Origin: Sphingosinicella soli
GTDB lineage: Bacteria > Pseudomonadota > Alphaproteobacteria > Sphingomonadales > Sphingomonadaceae
Direction: 5' to 3'
DNA length: 64,000 bases
Assembly: GCF_014199685.1 (NCBI RefSeq)
Contig: NZ_JACHNZ010000013.1
Span: 24,027-88,026, forward strand
Part shown: piece after piece, positions 10,714 through 19,477 of the stretch
Layout: each line of letters opens with the position of its first letter
Position numbering within the stretch: the first letter of the stretch is position 1
Position numbers and translations under genes: made by a program
The notes under the pieces: generated by a model
What the model saw: the letters and a program-made list of their open reading frames with translations, nothing else
What the model was told of the DNA's origin: nothing
The model's database searches: none

Positions 10714-11732
10714 TGCAGCCCGCAGACCACCCGCGGATCGCCGACGCGAGAATCGGCGTGCTGATCGTGAACCTGGGGTCGCCCGACGCGCCGGAAGCCT
10801 CGGTGGTGAAGCGCTATCTGAAGGAGTTTCTGTCGGATCGGCGCGTTGTCGAAATCCCGGCGCTGCTGTGGCAGCCTATCCTGCGCGGCATCATTCTCAA
10901 TACGCGTCCGGCGAAGAGCGCGGCGCTCTATGCCTCGATCTGGGATCGGGAGCGGGGAGATTCGCCGCTTCGCGTCATCACCGGGGATCAGGCCGGACTG
11001 CTCCAGGCGGCGCTGCCCGACGTGACGGTGGATTTCGCGATGCGTTACGGGAATCCCTCGATCCCCGAACGGCTCGCGGCGCTGAAGGCGGCGGGCTGCA
11101 CGCGTATTCTGGTGATGCCGCTCTACCCGCAATATTCCGCGGCGACGACGGCAACCGTCGTGGACAAGGTGGGCGCCGTTCTGAAGGACATGCGCTGGCA
11201 ACCCGCGCTGCGCGTGCTGCCGCCCTATCACGACGACCCCCTCTATATCTCCGCGCTTGCGCAGGACGCGCGCGCGGAGATGGCGGCGCTCGATTTCACG
11301 CCCGACGTCGTCGTGGCATCCTTCCACGGGATGCCGGAGCGGACGCTTCATCTGGGCGATCCGTATCATTGTCACGCGCAGAAAACCGCGCGGCTGCTGC
11401 GCGAGGCCCTGGGGGTCGGCGAGGCCGGTTTCCGCACGGCGTTTCAATCCCGTTTCGGGAAGGCGGAATGGTTGAAGCCCTATCTCGACAAGACGCTCCA
11501 GTCGCTTCCCGGCGAAGGCATCCGCAAGGTGGCCGTGATCGCCCCCGGCTTCAGCGCGGATTGCATCGAGACGCTGGAGGAAATCGCGATCCAGGGCCGC
11601 GAGACATTCTTCCACGCGGGTGGAACCCATTTCGCCTATTTGCGCTGTCTCAATGCGGGAACTGCGGGGATGCAGATGCTTTCCGGGCTTGCGGCGCGCG
11701 AACTTGCCGGTTGGCGCGAATCGGGTCATTGA
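10713..11732 (+). CDS. hemH: Ferrochelatase
   Basis: A 339-residue HemH that inserts Fe2+ into protoporphyrin IX, the last step of protoheme synthesis. The start segment IGVLIVNLGSPDAPE, the SASIWDRE-type region, the catalytic histidine H205 in VVASFHGMPERTL and the acidic segment DCIETLEEIA near the C-terminus are all family hallmarks. The ATG overlaps the stop of the upstream molybdenum enzyme by one base (TGATG), implying translational coupling, although the two proteins have no obvious functional link. Length is normal for proteobacterial ferrochelatases. Confidence 0.96.
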   Translation: MQPADHPRIADARIGVLIVNLGSPDAPEASVVKRYLKEFLSDRRVVEIPALLWQPILRGIILNTRPAKSAALYASIWDRERGDSPLRVITGDQAGLLQAALPDVTVDFAMRYGNPSIPERLAALKAAGCTRILVMPLYPQYSAATTATVVDKVGAVLKDMRWQPALRVLPPYHDDPLYISALAQDARAEMAALDFTPDVVVASFHGMPERTLHLGDPYHCHAQKTARLLREALGVGEAGFRTAFQSRFGKAEWLKPYLDKTLQSLPGEGIRKVAVIAPGFSADCIETLEEIAIQGRETFFHAGGTHFAYLRCLNAGTAGMQMLSGLAARELAGWRESGH

Positions 11733-11793
11733 TTGCAACACAAATGAAAAAAGCGGGCAGTAACGGTCTATTGTACTTGGGAGGACAATCATC

Positions 11794-12516
11794 ATGGCGC
11801 GCGTGGCAATCGTTACCGGCGGATCGCGGGGCATCGGCGAGGCGATCAGCCTCGAACTTCAGAAAATGGGGATGAAAGTCGCCGCCAATTACGGCGGCAA
11901 CGATGAAAAGGCCCGCGAGTTCACCGAGCGCACAGGCATTCCCGCTTACAAATGGGACGTCGGGGATTTCGATGCCTGCCAGGACGGCGTGCGCAAGGTG
12001 GAGGCCGATCTCGGGCCGGTCGACATTCTCGTCAACAATGCCGGCATCACGCGCGACGGCACGCTGATGAAGATGGACCGCAAAGGCTGGGACGAGGTTA
12101 TCGACGTGAACCTCGGCGGCTGTTTCAACATGGCCAAGGCGGTGTTCGACGGCATGAAATCGCGCGGCTACGGACGGATCGTCAACATCGGCTCGATCAA
12201 CGGGCAGGGCGGCCAGTACGGCCAGGTGAACTACGCGGCGGCGAAATCGGGCATTCACGGTTTCACCAAGGCGCTCGCTCAGGAAAGCGCGCGTTTCGGC
12301 ATTACGGTGAACGCGCTTGCGCCGGGCTATATCGATACCGACATGGTCGCCGCAGTGCCCGAGCCGGTGCTTGAGAAGATCGTCGCCAAAATCCCCGTCG
12401 GACGGCTCGGCAAGGCGAGCGAGATCGCGCGCGGCGTCGGCTTCCTCTGCGCCGAGGATGCGGGCTTCGTGACCGGATCGACGCTGTCGATCAACGGCGG
12501 CCAGCACATGTATTGA
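11794..12516 (+). CDS. phbB: Acetoacetyl-CoA reductase (short-chain dehydrogenase)
   Basis: A 240-residue SDR enzyme. It has the NADP-binding TGGSRGIGEAI motif (8-18), NNAG at 81-84, and the catalytic S134, Y147 and K151 (YAAAK). The 3-oxoacyl reductase subfamily PhbB/PhaB reduces acetoacetyl-CoA to (R)-3-hydroxybutyryl-CoA for polyhydroxyalkanoate synthesis; SINGQGGQYGQVNY is typical of that group rather than FabG. A strong GGGAGG site at 11779-11784 lies 9 bases before the ATG. It is followed after 8 bp by a small ribbon-helix-helix gene. PHA synthase is not in this window. Confidence 0.93.
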   Translation: MARVAIVTGGSRGIGEAISLELQKMGMKVAANYGGNDEKAREFTERTGIPAYKWDVGDFDACQDGVRKVEADLGPVDILVNNAGITRDGTLMKMDRKGWDEVIDVNLGGCFNMAKAVFDGMKSRGYGRIVNIGSINGQGGQYGQVNYAAAKSGIHGFTKALAQESARFGITVNALAPGYIDTDMVAAVPEPVLEKIVAKIPVGRLGKASEIARGVGFLCAEDAGFVTGSTLSINGGQHMY

Positions 12517-12523
12517 TCCCGGC

Positions 12524-12730
12524 ATGTCGGGGCTCATCAAACGCTCGGTGACGATCGCCGGGCATCGCACTTCGGTGAGCCTCGAGCCTGTGTTCTGGGA
12601 CGCGCTGGTGGCCGAGGCTGACGGCGAGGGGCGTTCCGTCAACGCGCTCGTCGCGGAAATCGACGAGGCGCGGACGACCAATCTTTCCAGTGCGATCCGC
12701 GTGTGGCTGTTCGAGCGGCGGGGTGGCTGA
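12524..12730 (+). CDS. Ribbon-helix-helix domain protein (RHH_4 type)
   Basis: A 68-residue protein with the pattern of small ribbon-helix-helix proteins of the RHH_4 family: a strand at KRSVTIAGHRTSVSLE (6-21), then FWDALVAEADGEGRSVNALVAEID and SSAIRVWLFE. Proteins of this group are common in alphaproteobacteria and are presumed DNA-binding or antitoxin-like, but no function is established that I can name. It lies 8 bp after phbB and ends before a hairpin-rich gap, so it is probably the last gene of the phbB transcript. No toxin partner is adjacent. Confidence 0.8.
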   Translation: MSGLIKRSVTIAGHRTSVSLEPVFWDALVAEADGEGRSVNALVAEIDEARTTNLSSAIRVWLFERRGG

Positions 12731-12739
12731 CGGGTTGTG

Positions 12740-12763
12740 CATCCCCTGACTTCGCTCGGGATG
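12740..12763. repeat. Small palindromic extragenic element
   Basis: An imperfect hairpin with arms CATCCC and GGGATG around a 12-base loop that contains CTTCGCTC. It lies between the convergent RHH and purK genes. Short elements of this form (CATCCC...gcgaag...GGGATG) are common between genes in sphingomonads. It may help transcript ending or stability, but has no T-tract on either side. Confidence 0.5.
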
Positions 12764-12827
12764 ATGGGCGCAGAGGGGCGGGGCCTCTCTATCAGACGCA
12801 GCGCAGGGCGGAACCGCCCCACCCCAA

Positions 12828-12854
12828 CCCCTCCCCTGAAGGAGAGGGGCTTTT
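12828..12854 (+). terminator. Probable intrinsic terminator after the RHH gene
   Basis: A GC-rich stem CCCCTC...GAGGGG (with a further CC/GG pairing and one bulge) around TGAA, followed at once by CTTTT. It lies 98 bp after the RHH stop and 9 bp before the end of convergent purK, so it could also act for purK. The T-run is short. Confidence 0.5.
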
Positions 12855-12862
12855 CCGCGTTT

Positions 12863-13920
12863 CTATTCAAGCCAGGTGACGTGGCCCATCTTGCGGCCGG
12901 GCTTGACCTCGCTCTTGCCGTAGAGATGCAGATGGGCGCGCGGGTCCGCGAGTATCGCGGCCCAGTCGTTTGCGTCCTCGCCGATCAGATTCTTCATGCG
13001 GACGGCGTGCGCGCTGAGCCCCGTTTCGCCCAGCGGCAGGCCGCAGATCGCGCGAATATGGTTCTCGAACTGGCTGGTGTGCGCACCCTCGATCGTCCAG
13101 TGGCCGCTGTTGTGAACGCGCGGGGCCATCTCGTTGAACACGGGGCCGTCCGCGCAGGCGAAGAATTCGAGCGTCAGGAGCCCGACATAATCGAGGGCAT
13201 CGGCGACCTTGCGCGCCATTGCAGCCGCCGCTTCGATGTGCGCGGAGAGCGCGGCCGGTGCGGGAATTTCGGAGAGGACGAGGATGCCGTTCGCATGGGT
13301 GTTGCGGGGCGCCTGATAAACGGCGCTGCTTCCATCCGTGGCACGGGCGAGCAGGATGGAAAACTCCGCATCGAAGCGGACGAAGCCTTCGTAGATCGAG
13401 GGGTTCTCGCCGATGTCCGTCCACGCGGCGTCCAGCATCGTATCGGCGTCGATGCGAACCTGGCCCTTGCCGTCATAACCGAACCGGCGGGTCTTGAGGA
13501 TGCCGGGGGTGCCGATCTCGCGCACGGCCGTTTCAAGCTCGGCGCGCGACGAGACGGCGCGGTACGGTGCGGCGCGGCCGCCCAGGCCGGTGAAAAAATC
13601 CTTCTCGACAAGGCGATCCTGCGCAATGCGCAGCGCGCGTGCGCCGGGCCGGGTCGGGACGCGCGCTTCGAGAAACGCAAGGCTTTCAGCATCGACGTTC
13701 TCGAATTCGACCGTCACGACATCGACGGCGGCGGCGAAGGCTTCGAGCGCCGCATGGTCGGTGTAGGCCGCGCGCGTGACGGCGGCGGAGACGTCGGCGG
13801 CCGGAAGTTCGGTTTCGGGCGCGAAGATGTGAACGCGGTAGCCCATGTTCGCCGCCGCGAGAGCGAGCATACGCCCAAGCTGGCCGCCGCCGAGGATGCC
13901 TATGGTGGAACCGGGCGCAA

Positions 13921-13924
<4 letters not shown>
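12863..13924 (-). CDS. purK: 5-(carboxyamino)imidazole ribonucleotide synthase
   Basis: A 353-residue ATP-grasp enzyme that carboxylates AIR to N5-CAIR with ATP and bicarbonate in de novo purine synthesis. The start [22 protein letters not shown] is the classic PurK N-terminus. [16 protein letters not shown] and [26 protein letters not shown] carry the ATP-grasp and metal-binding residues. The ATG overlaps the purE stop by 4 bp, and the two proteins act in sequence. Length is normal. Confidence 0.97.
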
Positions 13925-14409
<485 letters not shown>

Positions 14410-14539
14410 GCTTCCCTGCGCGTCCTTCTCCGAAGCGCCGCAACCTACTTTCGCTCCGCCTCGCTGTCTATGTTCACCTTACGCACATTATTTTATGGGC
14501 AGAGTGACGATCGGAACCGGAAACGGCCGGGAGAACAGG

Positions 14540-15271
14540 ATGACGCGTATCGATGAAGGCGGACGCGCTGCACGTGCCTACGGGCGCGTCCAGACACGCG
14601 CCGCGCTTGCGTCGGTGCCTGCCATAGGCGATGCACTGGCGGGCATTCCCGACGCCGAGCCCGCCACCGCGATTGCGGAGGTGGCGGCCGCCGCGCTTCC
14701 CGAGCACCTGCGGGACGCTTTCGTCGCGTTGCTTGCGGAAACCGAGGAACTGCGCAGAACGCTGGCGGTCGCGCGCCGCCGCATCGAGGAACTCGAACGC
14801 CTGGTGGAAGCGGACGAACTCACACCGGTCGCCAACCGGCGCGGCCTGATGCGCGATCTCGCCCGGACGCTGGCGGAGGTCGGACGGCACGGGGTGCGCG
14901 CGGCGCTGATCTTCATTGATGTCGACAGGCTGAAGGAGATCAACGACCTTCACGGCCACCTCGCCGGAGACGCGGCGCTCGTGCACATCGGGGAAACCCT
15001 GCGCGCGAAACTGCGCGAATCCGATACGATCGCGCGGCTCGGCGGCGACGAATTCGCCGTTGTCCTGCGGCATGTCGATGGCGAACAGGCGCGCGCGAAG
15101 ATGGAGCAGATCGTGGCTGCCGTGGCCGCGAAGCCGGTGTGGCTGGGGAGCGATCGCTTCACCGTCACGATTTCCGCCGGCCTGCACATCCTGTCGCCGG
15201 GAGAAACGGTGGAAGGCGCCCTGCGCTTCGCCGATACGGCGATGTACGCTTGCAAGACGGAAAAGCGCTGA
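14540..15271 (+). CDS. GGDEF-domain diguanylate cyclase
   Basis: A 243-residue soluble protein. A helical N-terminal part with a coiled-coil-like stretch (LLAETEELRRTLAVARRRIEELERLVEADELT) leads into a GGDEF domain. It has DVDRLKEINDLHGHLAGD, the active motif GGDEF at 168-172 and an inhibitory-site RxxD (R159-E-S-D162) at the spacing seen in PleD. It should make c-di-GMP and be product-inhibited. No sensor or membrane domain is visible. I chose the ATG at 14540 because GGGAG lies 6 bases upstream; an in-frame ATG at 14495 is possible but lacks one. Confidence 0.9.
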   Translation: MTRIDEGGRAARAYGRVQTRAALASVPAIGDALAGIPDAEPATAIAEVAAAALPEHLRDAFVALLAETEELRRTLAVARRRIEELERLVEADELTPVANRRGLMRDLARTLAEVGRHGVRAALIFIDVDRLKEINDLHGHLAGDAALVHIGETLRAKLRESDTIARLGGDEFAVVLRHVDGEQARAKMEQIVAAVAAKPVWLGSDRFTVTISAGLHILSPGETVEGALRFADTAMYACKTEKR

Positions 15272-15388
15272 ACCCGATCCGAGACGTATCGGCGGCGGCG
15301 CGAAGCCTTTGAAGGAAAAGCGTTCGCAGCGCTTCACCGGCGATCCCTTGCGATGGAAATGTAACCCCCGCACGCTATAAGCAGCGGC

Positions 15389-16795
15389 ATGACCGACGAT
15401 GTTCAGGATAAGGATCACGCTCCGGCGCCGCGCGAGGCACTGGAAGACAACCGTTTGACGGGCGCGTTCGTCGATGAGGTGACGGAGGCGCTCGCCGCGG
15501 GGGACGCGGCGCGCGTGCAGGAACTCGCCGGGCCGCTGCACCCCGCCGATATCGCCGATCTCGTCGAGCAGGTGAAGCCGCAGGAACGCCAGCTTCTCGC
15601 CGCCGCGCTCGGCGACCTGCTTGACGCCGACGTCATCTCGGAAATGAACGAGGTGGTGCGCGAACAGTTGATCGACGTGCTCGATGCGGGGCAGGTCGCG
15701 GACGTCGTTACGCAGATGGAAACCGACGACGCGGTCGCCATCCTCGAGGACATGGACGAGGAGGACCAGGCCGAGGTCCTGCGCTCGCTCCCCGCCAACG
15801 AACGCGCCGCGATCGAAGAGGCGCTGGGCTACCCGGAAGAATCCGCCGGCCGCCTGATGCAGCGCGACCTTATCGCGGTGCCTGAATACTGGACGGTCGG
15901 TCAGGTCATCGATTTCCTGCGGCAGGCCGGTGACGACGTGGCCAGCGATTTCTGGGAAATCTTCGTCGTCGATCCTTCGCACAAACCGGTGGGGACCATG
16001 CGCCTCTCGCTGGTGCTGCGCTCGCCGCGCAACGTGCTCGTCAGCGAGGTGATGGAGCGCGAGCAGACACTGATCCCGGTCGATATGGATCAGGAAGAAG
16101 TGGCGCTGCGTTTCCAGAAATACGCGCTGATCTCGGCGGCGGTCGTTGATGTTTCCGGCCGCCTCGTGGGTGTCGTGACCGTCGACGACGTCGTCCACAT
16201 CATTCAGGAAGAGGCCGACGAGGACATCATGCGCATGTCGGGCGCAGGTGACGGGGACATCAACGACAGCGTGCGGGAAATCGTCTCCACGCGCCTGCGC
16301 TGGCTGATCGTCAATCTCGGCACCGCGATCCTGGCTTCGATCGTCATCGGTTTCTTTGCGGGTACGATCGAGAAGATGGTGGCGCTCGCCATTCTGATGC
16401 CGATCGTCTCGGCGCTCGGCGGCAATGCCGCGACGCAGACCATGGCGGTGACGGTGCGCGCGCTCGCCACGGATCAGCTGACCGAAGTGAACACGCGGCG
16501 CACGATCTCCAAGGAAATCCGCGTCGCGCTCATCAACGGCGCAGCGATCGCGTTGCTGGTCGGCCTTGCCGCAGGGTTCTATTTCTCGAACGTGCAGCTC
16601 GGGCTGGTGATGGGGGTGGCGATGATCGGGAACATCCTCGTCGCAGGCGTCGCCGGGGTCATGGTGCCGCTGACGCTCGACCGGATGGACATCGATCCGG
16701 CGGTCTCCTCGCCCGTGTTCGTCACCATGACGACGGACGTGCTGGGCTTTCTGTTCTTCCTCGGCCTCGCCGCGGCGACGGGCCTGGCGGGTTAG
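15389..16795 (+). CDS. mgtE: Magnesium transporter MgtE
   Basis: A 468-residue MgtE Mg2+ channel. The cytosolic N domain (helical repeats such as LHPADIADLVEQ and ILEDMDEEDQAEVLRSLP) precedes two CBS domains (about 160-275, with YPEESAGRLMQRDLIAVPEYWTV split here as seen in the family). A plug helix and five membrane helices follow from about 305, with the pore-region motif GGNAATQTMAV. The channel closes when Mg2+ binds the N/CBS domains. I looked for an M-box riboswitch in the 117 bp upstream and saw none. A response regulator follows 4 bp later. Confidence 0.95.
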   Translation: MTDDVQDKDHAPAPREALEDNRLTGAFVDEVTEALAAGDAARVQELAGPLHPADIADLVEQVKPQERQLLAAALGDLLDADVISEMNEVVREQLIDVLDAGQVADVVTQMETDDAVAILEDMDEEDQAEVLRSLPANERAAIEEALGYPEESAGRLMQRDLIAVPEYWTVGQVIDFLRQAGDDVASDFWEIFVVDPSHKPVGTMRLSLVLRSPRNVLVSEVMEREQTLIPVDMDQEEVALRFQKYALISAAVVDVSGRLVGVVTVDDVVHIIQEEADEDIMRMSGAGDGDINDSVREIVSTRLRWLIVNLGTAILASIVIGFFAGTIEKMVALAILMPIVSALGGNAATQTMAVTVRALATDQLTEVNTRRTISKEIRVALINGAAIALLVGLAAGFYFSNVQLGLVMGVAMIGNILVAGVAGVMVPLTLDRMDIDPAVSSPVFVTMTTDVLGFLFFLGLAAATGLAG

Positions 16796-16799
16796 GCCG

Positions 16800-17564
16800 G
16801 TGACGGCGGAGGTCATTCTCGTCGATGACGAGCGACTTGTCGCCAAACTCTACGGGCGTGCGGTGGAAGCGGCGGGCTATGAGGCAACGCTGTTCAGCGA
16901 CGCGGAATCCGCATTCAAGCGCATCGTCCAGCGGGGGCCGTCGCTGCTCGTCACCGATCTCAACATGCCGGGCCTTTCCGGCTATGCGCTCGCCGAGCGC
17001 ATCACGGAGCGCGGCCTCAAGAGCTTCCCCATCATCCTGATGAGCGCGGACGATACGGCCGAGCTTATCAAGGCGGGCGTGGCTTCGGGCGTGGACGATT
17101 TCCTGGTGAAGGGTGTCAGCTTCGAGCGTTTCCGCGCGCGGCTCGATCACTGGATGAAGGGGCCGTTTGCCGGACTGCCCGTGCATGTCCGCATCGCGGC
17201 GCGCGAGAGCCTTGCACGCAGCGGCGCCCCGGAAAGCCCGATCGCGTTCCTGCACGGTTCGCTCGACCGCGTTACCGTGCGCGCCGCAGCGACGGTGGAG
17301 GATCTTCTCGATGCCGTGGGCGGCGAATACGGGCGTACGGCGGCCGAGGCGCTGCGCTTGCTGGGCGTCATCGACGGCGTGCTTGCGCTTCTTTCCCGGT
17401 CCAACGGGCTAACGCAGCTGCGCCGTCTCGAAGCGATGGTCGGTGTCGTTGACAGGCTCGGCGAGCCGTGGCAGGCGCGCCTGCACCCGCACATCGCGCG
17501 TTTTGAAGCCGTCGCGCGCGACGCGACCTTTCGGCACGCCGCGCAGTCGCTGCGGTTGCGCTAG
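16800..17564 (+). CDS. Response regulator with receiver domain and uncharacterised C-terminal helical region
   Basis: A 254-residue protein. Residues 4-120 are a CheY-like receiver: VILVDDE (5-11) with acidic D9/D10, phospho-acceptor D53 in LLVTDLNMPGLSG, ILMSAD, and a lysine in DDFLVKG. The remaining 130 residues are mostly helical and I do not recognise an output domain: no HTH, GGDEF, HD or EAL motif is seen. The GTG start lies 4 bp after the mgtE stop, suggesting coupling. No cognate histidine kinase is adjacent. Confidence 0.82.
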   Translation: MTAEVILVDDERLVAKLYGRAVEAAGYEATLFSDAESAFKRIVQRGPSLLVTDLNMPGLSGYALAERITERGLKSFPIILMSADDTAELIKAGVASGVDDFLVKGVSFERFRARLDHWMKGPFAGLPVHVRIAARESLARSGAPESPIAFLHGSLDRVTVRAAATVEDLLDAVGGEYGRTAAEALRLLGVIDGVLALLSRSNGLTQLRRLEAMVGVVDRLGEPWQARLHPHIARFEAVARDATFRHAAQSLRLR

Positions 17565-17571
17565 GCGGCGA

Positions 17572-18261
17572 TCAGGCGCCGCAACTGACCTTGCCGCTGC
17601 CGAGCGTTTTGACCTCGCACTGCGGCTTGCCGAGAATCTTGATGTCGCCGGAGCCCGCGATGCTGAGCTTGGCATGCTTCGCGACATCGGCGGTGATATC
17701 CCCCGAGCCCGCGATCTTGCCCGTCAGCGACTGGCACTTGAGGCCGGGCGCGTCGACATTTCCCGACCCCGCGATGGATATCGTCGCCGCGCCGCATGTG
17801 CCGGTCATCGCCATGTCGCCGGACCCGGCAAGCGAAATGTCCATGCGGTCCGCCGTCACCACGCCGACATTGAGATCGCCGGAGCCGGAAACAGCCAGTT
17901 TCACGTCCTGGCCTTTCATGCGATCGACGGCAATGTCCCCCGACCCGGCGAGCCGCGCGCTGCCGAGCGTATGCGTGGTGACATAAAGGGTCAGCATCTC
18001 GCCGTCGTTCCATGTGAACCAGGTGCCCGACTTCTTTTCGCGGATGCGCAGGGTGCCGCCGGAAACCTGAACATCCAGGCGGTCGATCGATTTCTGGTCG
18101 CCGACGGCACGCACGCCGGGCGCCTTGCCGGTCGCTACGATCACCTTGTGCGGAACCGAAACGGAGATGCCTTCGAATTCCGTGACCATGAACTTCTGTT
18201 CGGCGGCAAGCGCGGGCGGCGCGAGCGCGAGCAGGGACGCGGCGAGAAGGGCCTGTTTCAT
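17572..18261 (-). CDS. Secreted DUF2807 (head GIN domain, putative auto-transporter adhesin) protein
   Basis: A 229-residue protein with a clean signal peptide (MKQALLAASLLALAPPALA, cleavage after about 19). The rest shows repeated AGSGD / SGSGD turns (ARLAGSGDI, AVSGSGDL, SLAGSGDM, SIAGSGNV, KIAGSGDI, SIAGSGDI), the hallmark of the beta-helical DUF2807 fold. The likely location is periplasm or outer membrane; function is not established for the family. The ATG at 18261 was chosen for the signal peptide and a GGAG site upstream. A perfect palindrome at 18279-18300 overlaps its leader and is a candidate operator. It converges with the response-regulator gene, with a gap of only 7 bp. Confidence 0.88.
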   Translation of the reverse strand: MKQALLAASLLALAPPALAAEQKFMVTEFEGISVSVPHKVIVATGKAPGVRAVGDQKSIDRLDVQVSGGTLRIREKKSGTWFTWNDGEMLTLYVTTHTLGSARLAGSGDIAVDRMKGQDVKLAVSGSGDLNVGVVTADRMDISLAGSGDMAMTGTCGAATISIAGSGNVDAPGLKCQSLTGKIAGSGDITADVAKHAKLSIAGSGDIKILGKPQCEVKTLGSGKVSCGA

Positions 18262-18278
18262 AGGATGCGATCTCCAAG

Positions 18279-18300
18279 CTGTATTGCTGATACAATACAG
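18279..18300. promoter_or_regulatory. Perfect inverted repeat in the leader of the DUF2807 gene (candidate operator)
   Basis: Arms CTGTATTG and CAATACAG are exact reverse complements around the 6-base centre CTGATA. The element is far more AT-rich than its surroundings and lies 18 bp upstream of the DUF2807 start, 24 bp from the end of the phosphofructokinase gene. No T-run follows on the minus strand, so an operator for a dimeric regulator (TetR, GntR or PadR type) is more likely than a terminator. The regulator is not identified. Confidence 0.6.
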
Positions 18301-18323
18301 TAGCGCGCGGGGCATGTCGATCC

Positions 18324-19418
18324 TTAATAGAGGAACATCGGCATGCCTTCGACGCTCTTCAGCCGCGCGCGGTACTGTTCGCGGTCGTAAAGCCTTTCCA
18401 CATCGACGTGCTTTGCGCCTTCGAGCACGCTGTCGGCCGGAACATGGCAGTAGTTGCCGCTGGTCAGCGTCACCATCCGCCCGGTCTCGCGCCGTTCGAT
18501 CAGTTGAACGGCGAGCGCGCCGAAGGCGAGGCCGACCATGCGGTCCAGCGCGTCGGGCTCGCCCGCCCGCATCAGATAGGCGAGTTCCTGGACGACCGTG
18601 CCGCCGCCGCCGGCCGCCTCAATGGCGCGGGCGATGCGGTGGCCTACGCCGCCGTCGTTCCGCGTCGTGGCGGAGCCGGACATGTCCGCCGCCGCCCCGC
18701 CGACGAGACCGGCACCCTCCGAGACCACCAGAACCGCATAGTTCGCCGGGTTGGTCGCCTTGTCGCGCGCAAGAAGCGGCAGCAGCACGTCGAGATCGGC
18801 GGGAACCTCCGCGATCACCGTGCGATCGACCTGCGCGAGGAAACCCGAAAGCAGCGCGGTTTCCCCGGAACGGCGGCCGAACAGCTCGATAACCGCTATC
18901 CTCTCGTGGCTTTCGGTGGTGGTGCGCAGCGCATTGATCGCCGCGACCGACCGCGTGACGGCGGTTGAAAAGCCGATGCAATAGTCCGTGCCGTTCACGT
19001 CGTTGTCCATCGTCTTGGGGATGGAAATGACCGGAACGCCGATGCTGTCCAGATGCGCCGAGAAGCGCAGCGTGCCGTCTCCGCCGAGCGTGATCATGAC
19101 ATCGATGCCGAGGCGTTCGAGCACATGCGTTACGTGCGCGGTCCGGTCGCCGCCCGCCGCGGTGCGCGGATCGCAGCGGGACGTGTGGAGAATCGTGCCG
19201 CCCAGCCGGTCGAGCCCGCGAACGCGCTCGCGGTTCAGATCGACCGTATTCGCGGCGACCGAGACCGGGTCGTCGGGATCGATATCGAGCAGGCCCTGCC
19301 AACCGCGCCGGAACCCCAGAACCTGCCATCCGCGATCGTCCGCAGCCAGCACAACCGCGCGAATGCAAGGGTTTAGACCGGGCACGTCGCCGCCGCCCGT
19401 CAGAATACCGAGGCGCAT
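18324..19418 (-). CDS. 6-phosphofructokinase-family protein (G/K type)
   Basis: A 364-residue PfkA-superfamily kinase. N-terminal MRLGILTGGGDVPGLN, then the donor-site motif LGGDGT with G115 (E. coli G104 position) and IPKTMDND with K135 (E. coli G124 position), and a C-terminal GNYCHVPAD segment. D at the first position marks PPi-dependent enzymes; glycine there with lysine at the second occurs in an intermediate clade that includes the ATP-dependent trypanosome enzyme. The phosphoryl donor is therefore probably ATP but uncertain. An AGGAG site precedes the ATG by 7 bases. Sphingomonads mostly use the Entner-Doudoroff route, so its physiological role is open. Confidence 0.88.
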   Translation of the reverse strand: MRLGILTGGGDVPGLNPCIRAVVLAADDRGWQVLGFRRGWQGLLDIDPDDPVSVAANTVDLNRERVRGLDRLGGTILHTSRCDPRTAAGGDRTAHVTHVLERLGIDVMITLGGDGTLRFSAHLDSIGVPVISIPKTMDNDVNGTDYCIGFSTAVTRSVAAINALRTTTESHERIAVIELFGRRSGETALLSGFLAQVDRTVIAEVPADLDVLLPLLARDKATNPANYAVLVVSEGAGLVGGAAADMSGSATTRNDGGVGHRIARAIEAAGGGGTVVQELAYLMRAGEPDALDRMVGLAFGALAVQLIERRETGRMVTLTSGNYCHVPADSVLEGAKHVDVERLYDREQYRARLKSVEGMPMFLY

Positions 19419-19477
19419 TTTGTTCTCCTGTATGGCCCGGAACTATGCCGGTCATCGCGGTGGGCGTCGAGGGTGCT

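Noticed and set aside
15272..15388. Magnesium riboswitch upstream of mgtE
   Set aside because: The gap is only 117 bp and shows no M-box-like conserved stems; TATAAG near the start is present without a well-spaced -35.
14474..16846. Very long open frame on the minus strand opposite the diguanylate cyclase and mgtE
   Set aside because: High-GC DNA leaves antisense frames open. The translation is rich in His/Arg/Asp with no domain, and the plus-strand genes have clear motifs.
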